Below are positions 15,464 to 23,270 of a stretch of DNA of 37,455 bases, one piece after another. The notes beneath the pieces are model-generated. The model searched no databases and had not been told where the DNA came from. It saw nothing but the letters and a program-made list of their open reading frames with translations. Source of the stretch: Acidobacteriota bacterium. Lineage in GTDB: Bacteria; Acidobacteriota; Vicinamibacteria; Marinacidobacterales; SMYC01. The stretch lies in contig SMYC01000291.1 of NCBI GenBank assembly GCA_004356105.1, positions 1 to 37,455 of the forward strand, in the 5' to 3' direction. The translations under genes were made by a program, and so were the position numbers. Within the stretch, counting starts at the first letter, position 1. Each line of letters begins with the position of its first letter.

Positions 15464-16608
15464 CCGTTTTCGAGATCGGGCTCCTCCGCCATCTCGTGAC
15501 GGGGGAAGACACGCAGATGGACACGATGTCCGTTGATTGGGAGGTCGTGCTCGCATCGGCTCGAAGTCACAGGCTCGATCCGCTCCTACACCTTGGCGCG
15601 AAACGCTCGGCCGTTCCCGTACCCGAGCGCGTTCGCGGCCGGCTAGAGAGAGTTTTTCACATGGAGCTCGCGAGAAACGTCGTGCGGCTCCATCATGTCG
15701 AAGAGCTCGACCGCTTGGCCATGCGCAGCGGACGGGCGATTTCCCTCCTGAAGGGCGCGGCTTTCGTGACCGCGCTCTACGAAAGCCCGGGCGCGCGTGC
15801 CATGGCAGATGTCGACGTCCTCGTACGTCACGACGATTTCGCGCACTGGACGAGCGAAGTCGAGGGGCTCGGATTTCGCGCTCACGAGAGCTCCGATCAC
15901 GCGGTTTGCTTTCGTCACGCGCGGACCGGAGTGTTCCTCGAGCTCCACCGTGACCTCACGTCCGAAGCGCGATTTCTCGGGCTCGACGCTTCCCTTTTAC
16001 TCGACAGAGCCTCGAAGGCTCCAGGTTTCTTGGCCCTTGCCACGTTGAGCCCGGAAGACCATCTCTTGCACTTGTGCCTTCACGCGAGCTTCCAGCACGG
16101 ATTTCGCCAACCCGCCATCAACGCGTGGGATGCACGGCTTCTGCTCCAGGGCGCGGCCTTCGATCCAACAATCTTCATCGGACGGGCGCGCGCGCCGCGT
16201 TTGCTCCCGTGGGTTTTTGGAGGTCTCAAGTTGAGCCAGCTCGCCTTTCCCGACCCGCTGCTCGACGCCCTCGTGGACGAGCTCGCCCCGCTCGCGCCCC
16301 AACGCCTTCGACGGAAGCTTGCGACGCTCGGCCCGGCGGACGTTTTTACCCGGCAGGCGAACGGCGCCACCCGGCCTCCGATCCGGCGTCTACTTTGGAT
16401 TGGTGACGGTGCGACGGCATGGACACTTCTTTTTGAAGTATTACGACCTCGAGCCTACGAAAAATCTTCTCACCTTGGCTCGACACGACGCGCTTTGCAA
16501 CTCATTTGGAATCATTATATTAGAGTCATACCACTCGCATTGATGAAGCAAGCACAGACACTTTGGAGACACACACCCGCTTCACCTGGAGAGGTTCGTG
16601 ATGTATAA
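15451..16608 (+). CDS. NTP_transf_5-type nucleotidyltransferase-like protein
   Basis: A 385-residue protein resembling PF14907 (uncharacterised nucleotidyltransferase family). The characteristic core is LLKGAAFVTALY (about 99-110) followed by ARAMADVDVLV (about 115-125), the pattern KG...lY....R..D(I/V)DlLV in which the two Asp residues (120 and 122) would bind metal. A leading helical region with DW and HRLDPLLHL matches the usual N-terminus of the family. The rest is helical and unassigned. Family members occur in exosortase, HPr-kinase-related and exopolysaccharide clusters, and their reaction is not established. The TTG at 15451 follows AAAGGATGAG and overlaps the protease gene by 13 bases; the alternative ATG at 15517 would cut off the conserved beginning. 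Its end overlaps the response regulator start, so the three genes form one unit. Confidence 0.75.
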   Translation: MRKLTVFEIGLLRHLVTGEDTQMDTMSVDWEVVLASARSHRLDPLLHLGAKRSAVPVPERVRGRLERVFHMELARNVVRLHHVEELDRLAMRSGRAISLLKGAAFVTALYESPGARAMADVDVLVRHDDFAHWTSEVEGLGFRAHESSDHAVCFRHARTGVFLELHRDLTSEARFLGLDASLLLDRASKAPGFLALATLSPEDHLLHLCLHASFQHGFRQPAINAWDARLLLQGAAFDPTIFIGRARAPRLLPWVFGGLKLSQLAFPDPLLDALVDELAPLAPQRLRRKLATLGPADVFTRQANGATRPPIRRLLWIGDGATAWTLLFEVLRPRAYEKSSHLGSTRRALQLIWNHYIRVIPLALMKQAQTLWRHTPASPGEVRDV

Positions 16609-18028
16609 TTTTCCCCACACCCAAGAAACAACTGATGGAGCCGTCACTATGAAGGAGCCCGCCGGGCCACAGGTTCTTATTGTCGATGATGACCCCAGCA
16701 TGCAGCGGATGCTGAAGACCCGGCTCGAACGCGAAGGCTACCACGTCGTTGCTGCGAGCGACGGGGAGGTCGGTCTCGACCTCATCCGCAAGCAAGTCTT
16801 CAACCTCGTGATCACCGACATGAAGATGCCCAAATTGAAGGGCGACGAGCTCGCGCGGTCGATCACACAGTTCAATCCGGACATTCCAGTCATCATCATG
16901 ACCGCCTATGGCGAGGTGAACGAAGCTGTCCGCCTCATGCAGGACGGCATCTATCACTACGTGACCAAACCTTTCGACGTCGAAGAACTCGTCGAGAAAG
17001 CGCGTAAGGCCGTCGAGCGCCACCGCACTTACGCTGAGGTCAAGCAAGTCCGCACCAAGATCATGAGCCGGCGCAAGTCGGACTTTATCGTGGGAGCTTG
17101 CTCAAAGGTCGAAGATCTCTTGACACAGATCTCCATCGTCGCCCAGAACGACGTCCCCGTGATCATCTACGGCGAGTCGGGCACCGGTAAGGAGCTCGTT
17201 GCGCGCGCCATCCACTACACAGGAAAACGGGCCGACAAACCTTTCGTGGTCGAGAACTGCGGCGCCATCCCCGAGAACTTGATCGAGAACGAGCTCTTCG
17301 GCCACGTAAAGGGCGCCTATACGGACGCGCGCACCGACCAAAAAGGTCTGTTCGAAGAAGCGCATGACGGCTCGCTGTTCCTCGATGAAATCGGCGAGCT
17401 TCCTCTGCCGCTGCAAGTAAAATTTCTTCGCGTGCTCCAGGACGGCGAGTTCAAACGCATCGGGTCGACCCGACCCGTCAAAGTCGACGTCCGGGTCATC
17501 GCCGCCACCAACAAAGATCTGATCCAAGCGATCGCGGAGAAGTCGTTCCGCGAGGATCTCTTCTATCGTTTGAACGTGATCCCGATCCACTTGCCGCCGC
17601 TACGCGAGCGCAAGGAAGACATCCCGCTTCTCATCAATCACTTCTTGACCGAAATGAACAAGGAGCTCGGCAGGATCGTGGAAGGTTTCTCGCCCGCCGC
17701 AATCCAGAAGATGATGACCTATCAATGGCCGGGCAATATCCGTGAGCTAAAGAACAAAGTGAAGCAGGCGATGGTCTTGACGCGCAACAACGTCATCACC
17801 GCCGAGGACCTCTTCTTCCACGTCCCCGTCTCTTCGAACAAATTCCAATCATTCAAAGAAGCGAAGCGCGAGTTCGAGAAGGAGTACATCTCGCAAGTGC
17901 TCCGCATCTGTCAAGGCAACATTTCCCAGGCCGCACGGCTCGCGAAGAAGGACCGCAAGGACTTCTACGACGTGATGAAGAAATACGGGATCCAGCCCGA
18001 GGCCTTTCGCAAGCAGCAATCGGGCTAG
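16601..18028 (+). CDS. NtrC-family response regulator (receiver, AAA+, Fis-type HTH)
   Basis: A sigma-54 activator of 475 residues. The receiver has VDDDPS for Mg binding, the phospho-acceptor Asp in VITDMKMP (about residue 73), Thr in IIMTAYG and Lys in VTKPFD. The AAA+ domain has Walker A YGESGTGKE, Walker B SLFLDEIGELP, an Arg-finger region FREDLFYRLN and WPGNIREL. The sigma-54 contact loop reads GAYTDA instead of GAFTGA. The C-terminal helix-turn-helix (NISQAARLAKKDRKDFYDVM) is Fis-like. ATG 16601 (preceded by GTG) sits 6 bases after GGAGAGG and overlaps the previous gene; an internal ATG at 16649 with GATGGAG is a possible alternative. It is the natural candidate to drive the sigma-54 promoters at 14.4 and 14.95 kb. 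No partner kinase is in the window. Confidence 0.92.
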   Translation: MYNFPHTQETTDGAVTMKEPAGPQVLIVDDDPSMQRMLKTRLEREGYHVVAASDGEVGLDLIRKQVFNLVITDMKMPKLKGDELARSITQFNPDIPVIIMTAYGEVNEAVRLMQDGIYHYVTKPFDVEELVEKARKAVERHRTYAEVKQVRTKIMSRRKSDFIVGACSKVEDLLTQISIVAQNDVPVIIYGESGTGKELVARAIHYTGKRADKPFVVENCGAIPENLIENELFGHVKGAYTDARTDQKGLFEEAHDGSLFLDEIGELPLPLQVKFLRVLQDGEFKRIGSTRPVKVDVRVIAATNKDLIQAIAEKSFREDLFYRLNVIPIHLPPLRERKEDIPLLINHFLTEMNKELGRIVEGFSPAAIQKMMTYQWPGNIRELKNKVKQAMVLTRNNVITAEDLFFHVPVSSNKFQSFKEAKREFEKEYISQVLRICQGNISQAARLAKKDRKDFYDVMKKYGIQPEAFRKQQSG

Positions 18029-18317
18029 TCTGTTTGACAACCGAGGACGAGCAATTGAGGTTGGCTGGTGCTTCCGGCTACCCGGCACCCGCTCCCCGCG
18101 CGCGTCCGGGACGCTGGGTCTGAGAGAGCCCCCGCTAGCTTTTATCCCCATCTCCCCTCCCTATCCCCACCTCTCTTTTTGTTTTTTCTTTCCGCTGACC
18201 CGATTGCGGCCTTCGCCGACTTTCGCCGCCAGCCTCGGAGTGATAAAATCTGAAGTTAACGCTGAGCCCCGTCGACCGTGTATCCCTCTTGGGGCTCGCG
18301 CTTTCTCTGGAGGAAAA
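18029..18317. other. 289-base gap before korA with a half-copy of the hairpin repeat
   Basis: The gap contains the left-arm-like repeat at 18142-18180 and an A/T-rich TGATAAAATC near 18240-18249 that could serve as a -10 region, but no good -35 element is seen at the right distance. No ORF with coding character is present. The korA ribosome site GGAGGA is at its right end. Confidence 0.4.
18142..18180. repeat. Left-half copy of the ATCCCCAC repeat
   Basis: TTATCCCCATCTCCCCTCCC followed by TATCCCCACCTCTC corresponds to the left arm of the full element at 12853, with the same two ATCCCCAC-like cores about 20 bases apart. The right arm is missing, so it cannot form the long hairpin. Confidence 0.75.
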
Positions 18318-20111
18318 ATGTCGAACGGGTACGATTTTGCCTTTGCTATTGGCGGGGCAGCCGGGCAGGGTATTGCGACCCCCGGTAACATCCTCGCGCG
18401 CATATTCGTGCGCCGCGGACTACATCTTTACGCGTATAACGCGTTTCAATCCATCATCCGCGGCGGGCACATCTTTCTGACGATCCGTGTTAATACAGAG
18501 CTCGTCGACACCCACGGCGACCATTTGCATCTCATCCTCGCGCTCAACCAGGACACGATGACCCGTCACGCGAAACACGTCGTTCCCGGCGGCGCCATCA
18601 TCTACAACAGCGACAGCATCACTCCCGCCGAAGACCGACAAGAGGCCGTTCAGCTCTGTGGCCTGCCGATCAAAGAACTGACGAGTGACAGTCGGAACAA
18701 GCTCGTCCAGAACACCGTCTCGCTCGGCGTCATGCTCAATCTCATGGGCGTCGATTTCAGCGTTCTGGAAGAGGCGCTCACGCTCCAGTTCAAGCACAAA
18801 GGCCAGGAAGTCGTGGACGAGAACGTGAACATGGCGCGCAGGGGCTACGACTATGCGCAAGCCAACTTCACCGCGTTTCCGGCAGCTCTTCCCGAGCAAG
18901 AAAAGCCTCTCGCTGTTTGGACCGGCAACGACGCTATCGCGATGGGCGGCGCCGCCGCCGGCGTAAAGTTTTACGTCGCCTACCCTATGAGCCCCGCGAC
19001 AGGCATCTTACACTGGATGGCCAAGAACGCGCGTGAATGCGGCATCATGGTGCGACAGATCGAAGACGAGATCGGCGTCGCCAACGTTGCGATCGGCGCG
19101 GCTCAAACGGGAGCGCGCACGATGTGCGCGACCTCGGGCGGCGGCTTCGCCCTCATGACCGAGGCGATCGGCGCTGCGAGCATGATGGAGATCCCTGTCG
19201 TCTTCGTCGACGTGCAACGCGCCGGCCCGTCTACCGGTGTTCCGACGAAGACCGAGCAAGGCGACCTCTGGCAAGCGCTCGGCGCCAGCCAGGGCGACTT
19301 CGAGCGGATCATCGTCGCGCCGAAAGACGCGCTCGACGCTTTCGATACCGTCGTCGAGCTTTTCAACCTCGTCGACCACTACCAGTGCCCCGCGATCCTT
19401 CTCTCGGACCTGTTGATCTCGGAAGGCACTTTCAGCGTCGACCCGGACGCGATCAACATGCAGCCTACTATCGACCGGGGCGAGATGATCACCGAGGGCG
19501 GTCCTTCGAACGGCTACCAGCGGTATAAGATAACGGAGAGCGGCATCTCACCGCGCGCCATTCCGGGTGTCGCTGGTCATGCCTATGTCGCCCCAACGGA
19601 CGAGCACGACGAGGACGGTATTCTCATCAGCGACGAGTTCACGAACCCGCACAAGCGCCGAGAGATGGTCGAAAAGCGCGCGCGCAAGCTATCGACCTTT
19701 TTCGACAAGGTCCAAGCGCCAGCGCTCGAAGGACCCGAGGACGCCGAGGTCACGCTTGTCGGCTTCGGCTCGACCGAAGGCGTCATCCGTGAGGCCCGCA
19801 AAAGCCTCGAGGAGAAGGGCGTCAAGGTCAACCAGCTTGCGGTCAAATGGATCCTGCCGTTCCACGCGGAGGCCGTGTCCGGGATTCTGAACAAGTCGAA
19901 AAAAACCGTCATCGTCGAGAACAACTACTCGGGCCAGTTTCACCGATTCCTTCGAAGTGAGACGGGTCGTTCAGTGGATGGGCATATCCGTAAATATGAC
20001 GGCGAGCCCTTCCAACCTCATCACATCGTCGACGGCGTGATGGACCATCTGGGTGACAAGAAAGGCGTCACGGACGGCGTCTTCATTCCCTTTCAAGAAA
20101 TTCTCGTTTAG
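18318..20111 (+). CDS. korA: 2-oxoacid:ferredoxin oxidoreductase, fused gamma-alpha subunit (KorA)
   Basis: A 597-residue subunit of a 2-oxoacid:acceptor oxidoreductase, most likely 2-oxoglutarate:ferredoxin oxidoreductase, which interconverts 2-oxoglutarate plus CoA with succinyl-CoA, CO2 and reduced ferredoxin. Residues about 5-190 form the gamma (acceptor/CoA-binding) domain, beginning FAIGGAAGQGI. The alpha domain (pyrimidine-binding of TPP) follows with GNDAIAMGGAAAGVKF and YPMSPATG, a variant of the usual YPITPSTE. The C-terminal portion is the transketolase-C/PFOR II-like domain. The start at ATG 18318 has GGAGGA upstream. korB begins 9 bases after the stop. No separate delta (ferredoxin) subunit is present, as expected for the two-subunit KorAB type. 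Substrate preference is inferred from the family and not proven. Confidence 0.92.
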   Translation: MSNGYDFAFAIGGAAGQGIATPGNILARIFVRRGLHLYAYNAFQSIIRGGHIFLTIRVNTELVDTHGDHLHLILALNQDTMTRHAKHVVPGGAIIYNSDSITPAEDRQEAVQLCGLPIKELTSDSRNKLVQNTVSLGVMLNLMGVDFSVLEEALTLQFKHKGQEVVDENVNMARRGYDYAQANFTAFPAALPEQEKPLAVWTGNDAIAMGGAAAGVKFYVAYPMSPATGILHWMAKNARECGIMVRQIEDEIGVANVAIGAAQTGARTMCATSGGGFALMTEAIGAASMMEIPVVFVDVQRAGPSTGVPTKTEQGDLWQALGASQGDFERIIVAPKDALDAFDTVVELFNLVDHYQCPAILLSDLLISEGTFSVDPDAINMQPTIDRGEMITEGGPSNGYQRYKITESGISPRAIPGVAGHAYVAPTDEHDEDGILISDEFTNPHKRREMVEKRARKLSTFFDKVQAPALEGPEDAEVTLVGFGSTEGVIREARKSLEEKGVKVNQLAVKWILPFHAEAVSGILNKSKKTVIVENNYSGQFHRFLRSETGRSVDGHIRKYDGEPFQPHHIVDGVMDHLGDKKGVTDGVFIPFQEILV

Positions 20112-20120
20112 GAGACGGAT

Positions 20121-21011
20121 ATGGCTACTACAACGACTCTTCCTGAGCTCAAAGCAAAAGATTTCAAGGGCAAGAGCGACCCGGACTGGTGCCCGGGTTG
20201 CGGTGATTTCGGCCTGTTGAACTCGGTCCAAAAAGCGCTGGCCGAGCTTGGCAAAAAGCCGCACGAAGTCGTGTGCGTTAGTGGCATCGGCTGCTCCTCC
20301 AACTTGCCGGGCTATCTCAGCACCTACGGAATGCACACGCTCCATGGTCGCGCTCTCGCGGTGGCGACCGGGGTGAAATTCGCCAACCACGAATTGACCG
20401 TCATCGCCGCCGGCGGCGACGGCGACGGCTATGGCATCGGCGGCAACCACTTCGCCCATACCGCGCGCCGTAACGTCGACATCACCTACCTCGTCATGAA
20501 CAACCAGATTTACGGGTTGACGACGGGTCAGGTCAGCCCCGCCAGCGAGATCGGCATGAAAACGAAGTCGACACCGTTCGGAAACTTGGAGCGGCCCGTC
20601 AACGCCGTGACGACGGCGATCATGAACGGCGCGACCTTCGTAGCGCGCGGGTTCTCGGGCCACGGCAAGCACCTTCTGTCAACGATCAAACAGGCGATCG
20701 AGCATAACGGCTTTTCGCTCGTCGACGTGTTCAGCCCCTGCGTCACCTTCAACCACGACAACACCTACGATTTTTTCCGTCAGCGCATCAAGAAGCTGGA
20801 AGAAGAAGGACACGATCCCTCGGACTGGAAGAGCGCTTGCGAAAAAGCCATGGCTTGGGACGACGAGATCTTCACCGGTGTCTACTATCAGGACAAAGAC
20901 GTCCCGACGCTCAACGACCAGGAGCCCGTGCTCGAGGCGGGCCCCATCGCGCACCAAAGTCCGGGTCTGACCACAGAGCAAAGCGAGCGCATCCTCAAGA
21001 GGATGATGTAA
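20121..21011 (+). CDS. korB: 2-oxoacid:ferredoxin oxidoreductase beta subunit (KorB)
   Basis: A 296-residue TPP-binding subunit that pairs with the protein encoded just upstream. The start of the domain has WCPGCGDFG, and GIGCSSN follows; these three or four cysteines hold the single 4Fe-4S cluster of KorB/PorB. The TPP-Mg motif reads AAGGDGDGYGIGG, followed by NNQIYGLTTGQ, both typical. The length is normal for KorB. The ribosome site AGGAGA precedes ATG 20121. The gene ends 18 bases before a strong intrinsic terminator, so korAB forms a two-gene operon. Together they provide reduced ferredoxin or, run in reverse, fix CO2. Confidence 0.95.
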   Translation: MATTTTLPELKAKDFKGKSDPDWCPGCGDFGLLNSVQKALAELGKKPHEVVCVSGIGCSSNLPGYLSTYGMHTLHGRALAVATGVKFANHELTVIAAGGDGDGYGIGGNHFAHTARRNVDITYLVMNNQIYGLTTGQVSPASEIGMKTKSTPFGNLERPVNAVTTAIMNGATFVARGFSGHGKHLLSTIKQAIEHNGFSLVDVFSPCVTFNHDNTYDFFRQRIKKLEEEGHDPSDWKSACEKAMAWDDEIFTGVYYQDKDVPTLNDQEPVLEAGPIAHQSPGLTTEQSERILKRMM

Positions 21012-21029
21012 AGGGCTACTTTTGCTTTG

Positions 21030-21066
21030 GCGCCATCTGCGTTCGTCGCAGGTGGCGCCTTTTTTG
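21030..21066 (+). terminator. Rho-independent terminator of korAB
   Basis: GGCGCCATCTGCG pairs with CGCAGGTGGCGCC (one t/g mismatch) around a TTCGT loop and is followed by six T residues. This is a textbook intrinsic terminator 18 bases after the korB stop. Confidence 0.95.
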
Positions 21067-21072
21067 TTTCGA

Positions 21073-21120
21073 AAAGCAAGGAGAGGTGGGGATAGGAGGA
21101 GGATATGGGGATAAGAAAGC
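21073..21120. repeat. Right-half copy of the GTGGGGAT repeat
   Basis: AAAAGCAAGGAGAGGTGGGG is followed by ATAGGAGGAGGATATGGGGATAAGAAAG. It matches the right arm of the element at 12853 almost base for base, including the AAAAGCAAGG start and the GGGGATAAGAAAG end. It lies immediately after the korAB terminator. Confidence 0.85.
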
Positions 21121-21239
21121 CAGTCCCGATCTTCTTTTCCGCCGCGCGCGGTTACTTGACCCGCGGCTTCCCAGTCGATAGCATGAATGCGCTTCCCCCT
21201 CCCCACACATTGGTGCAAGGAAGGTTCGGTGCGTAGTTG

Positions 21240-23171
21240 ATGTGCCCGATTTTTGTTTGGGCGAAGGATTCGGAGTGGCTCTCCGAACGACGCTACCCTG
21301 AGATCTATCGGCGCTTCTCCATCGATCGCATCGACGAGCTCCCGAAAACGCTGGGCGTTCTCGTCGTCGATGACGCTATCTATTCCGAGCGCAGAAGCGA
21401 GATCGAAGCCTGGGTAGGACGCTTCGGAGCCGTCGCACCACCCATCCTGACCGAGACGGCCGAGGACGAGCACGTGGCAGACGTCATTGGGGCCGCGGGC
21501 GAAAAAGAGCTTCGGCGCAAGCTCCGAAATGCAGCGCGCGACCTAGAAGCCCGGCTCGAGCTAGACGCTTCCGAAAAAGCGGCGGAGAAGACGCGCGCCC
21601 AGCTCGAAGAGCTCCACGCCATCGGCATCGCGCTCTCCGCGGAGAAGGATCATGAACGTCTCTTGAACCTTATCCTCAGCAAAGCGCGGGTGATCACGAG
21701 CGCCGATGCCGGCGCTTTGTTCCTCGTCAGCGGCATCGACGAGACGCTAGCCCATCCCGATGGGCGTGAGGATCACATCAGGGCCCGTTGGTTGAAATTT
21801 CTTCTCGCGCAAAACGACTCCCGCGAAGTTCGCTTCGAAGAGAGTTTCTTGCCGATCAACTCGGACAGCATCGCGGGCTACGTGGCCGAGAGGGGCGAGA
21901 CGCTGAACCTCGCTGATGCCTACGCGCCGCCCGCAGACAAGCCTTTCGTCATCAATCGAAGCTTCGACGAGGCCACCGGTTATCGCACCGTCTCGATGCT
22001 CGTCGTCCCGATGCAGAATCAAGAAGGTGAATGCATCGGTGTGCTTCAGCTGCTCAACAAAAAGAGGCACCGAGACGCTGTGCTCGAGACCCCGGAGAGC
22101 ATCGCGCGCGAAGTGCTCCCGTTCGATGGGGATGACGAGCGCCTCGTGCGCTCGCTCGCGAGCCAAGCCGCGGTTTCCGTGGAGAACAACGATCTCTACC
22201 GGCAACGCGAACATCTTTTCGAACGCTTCGTGCTCGCCGCGGTGAAGGCGATCGAGAGTCGCGACCAGACTACGGAGGGACACTCCCATCGCGTCGCGCG
22301 CATGACGAAAGAGCTCGCCATCATCGCGACACGCGCGGAGACGGGGCTCTATGCGGCGTTTCAGATGAGCGAAGAGCAGATCCGCGAGCTGAACTATGCC
22401 GCGCTCCTGCACGATTTCGGAAAAGTTGGGGTCAACGAAAAAGTCCTGCGAAAAGGAAAGAAGCTGTATCACGGCCAGCTAGCGGCGCTACGCCAGCGAT
22501 TCAAGACGATCAAACGGACCTACGAAGCTCAATATCTTCGAAAAATGCTCGACCGTCTTCTTCGCGAAGACGCCACCCCCGAGCAGATCCTCCAGATGAA
22601 GGAAGAGCTCGCACGAAGGCTCGCGGAGGTGGACGCCGCCCGTCAAACCGTCGAAACCGCCAACGAGCCGAGCGTCTTGGAATCCTACGCGTTCACGGAG
22701 CTCGAGAAGATTGCGCGGCTGACCTACGAAGATGAGGACGAAAGTGAGCGTACCTATCTCGCCCCGGAGGAGCTCACCGCATTGAGCCTTCCTCGAGGCA
22801 CGTTGACGAGCGAAGAGCGCAAAGAGATAGAGTCCCACGTCAAGCATACCTATGAGTTTCTCTCCACCATTCCATGGACGCGCGACCTGCGCGCAATCCC
22901 TCTTCTGGCACGAAGCCATCACGAGAAGCTCGACGGGAGCGGCTATCCCTACAGCTTCAAGGCGGCCGATATTCCTCCGCAAACGAGGATGATGACGATC
23001 TCCGATATTTACGACGCGCTTACCGCCAAAGACCGCCCCTACAAGCCCGCGGTCAAGACCGAGCTCGCCATCGGCATCCTGGAATCGGAGGCGGACGCGG
23101 GCAAGCTCGACCGAGACCTTCTCGATCTATTCATCGAAGCCCGTGTCTTTCAGCACGGGATCGTCAACTGA
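21240..23171 (+). CDS. GAF and HD-GYP domain protein, probable cyclic-di-GMP phosphodiesterase
   Basis: A 643-residue cytoplasmic protein. Residues about 1-85 look like a degenerate receiver (LVVDDAIYSE, ILTETAE). A helical linker leads to a GAF domain at about 125-320. The HD-GYP domain starts near 325 with GHSHRVARMT (about 347-356), then LLHDFGKVGV (389-398), SHHEKLDGSGYP (559-570) and ISDIYDALTAKDRPYKP (587-603), so all metal- and substrate-binding motifs are present. About 110 extra residues, mostly charged helix, are inserted between VLRKGKKL (about 402-409) and LTSEERKEIESH (about 522-533), where ordinary HD-GYP proteins continue directly. It would hydrolyse cyclic-di-GMP in response to a GAF ligand. 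It stands alone between the korAB terminator and the pdxR promoter region. The TTG at 21237 is an alternative start. Confidence 0.88.
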   Translation: MCPIFVWAKDSEWLSERRYPEIYRRFSIDRIDELPKTLGVLVVDDAIYSERRSEIEAWVGRFGAVAPPILTETAEDEHVADVIGAAGEKELRRKLRNAARDLEARLELDASEKAAEKTRAQLEELHAIGIALSAEKDHERLLNLILSKARVITSADAGALFLVSGIDETLAHPDGREDHIRARWLKFLLAQNDSREVRFEESFLPINSDSIAGYVAERGETLNLADAYAPPADKPFVINRSFDEATGYRTVSMLVVPMQNQEGECIGVLQLLNKKRHRDAVLETPESIAREVLPFDGDDERLVRSLASQAAVSVENNDLYRQREHLFERFVLAAVKAIESRDQTTEGHSHRVARMTKELAIIATRAETGLYAAFQMSEEQIRELNYAALLHDFGKVGVNEKVLRKGKKLYHGQLAALRQRFKTIKRTYEAQYLRKMLDRLLREDATPEQILQMKEELARRLAEVDAARQTVETANEPSVLESYAFTELEKIARLTYEDEDESERTYLAPEELTALSLPRGTLTSEERKEIESHVKHTYEFLSTIPWTRDLRAIPLLARSHHEKLDGSGYPYSFKAADIPPQTRMMTISDIYDALTAKDRPYKPAVKTELAIGILESEADAGKLDRDLLDLFIEARVFQHGIVN

Positions 23172-23174
23172 TCC

Positions 23175-23270
23175 CAGTCCAATGCTCAATTGGACTGCAT
23201 GCATACAATCGTTGGACCCCCACTTGACAGAAGAACCCGGGATTGATAAACCATTGGCATGGTCCAATGG
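23175..23270 (+). promoter_or_regulatory. pdxR promoter region with repeated TCCAAT/ATTGGA dyads
   Basis: A perfect 9-bp inverted repeat, CAGTCCAAT-gctca-ATTGGACTG, spans 23175-23197. A further half site GTTGGACC lies at 23211-23218, and a second dyad CCATTGG-catggt-CCAATGG covers the start codon (23251-23270). Between them is TTGACA (23224-23229) with an A/T-rich TGATAAA near 23244-23250 as a possible, short-spaced -10. The arrangement suggests that the MocR-type protein encoded here binds its own promoter and start region. Confidence 0.65.
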
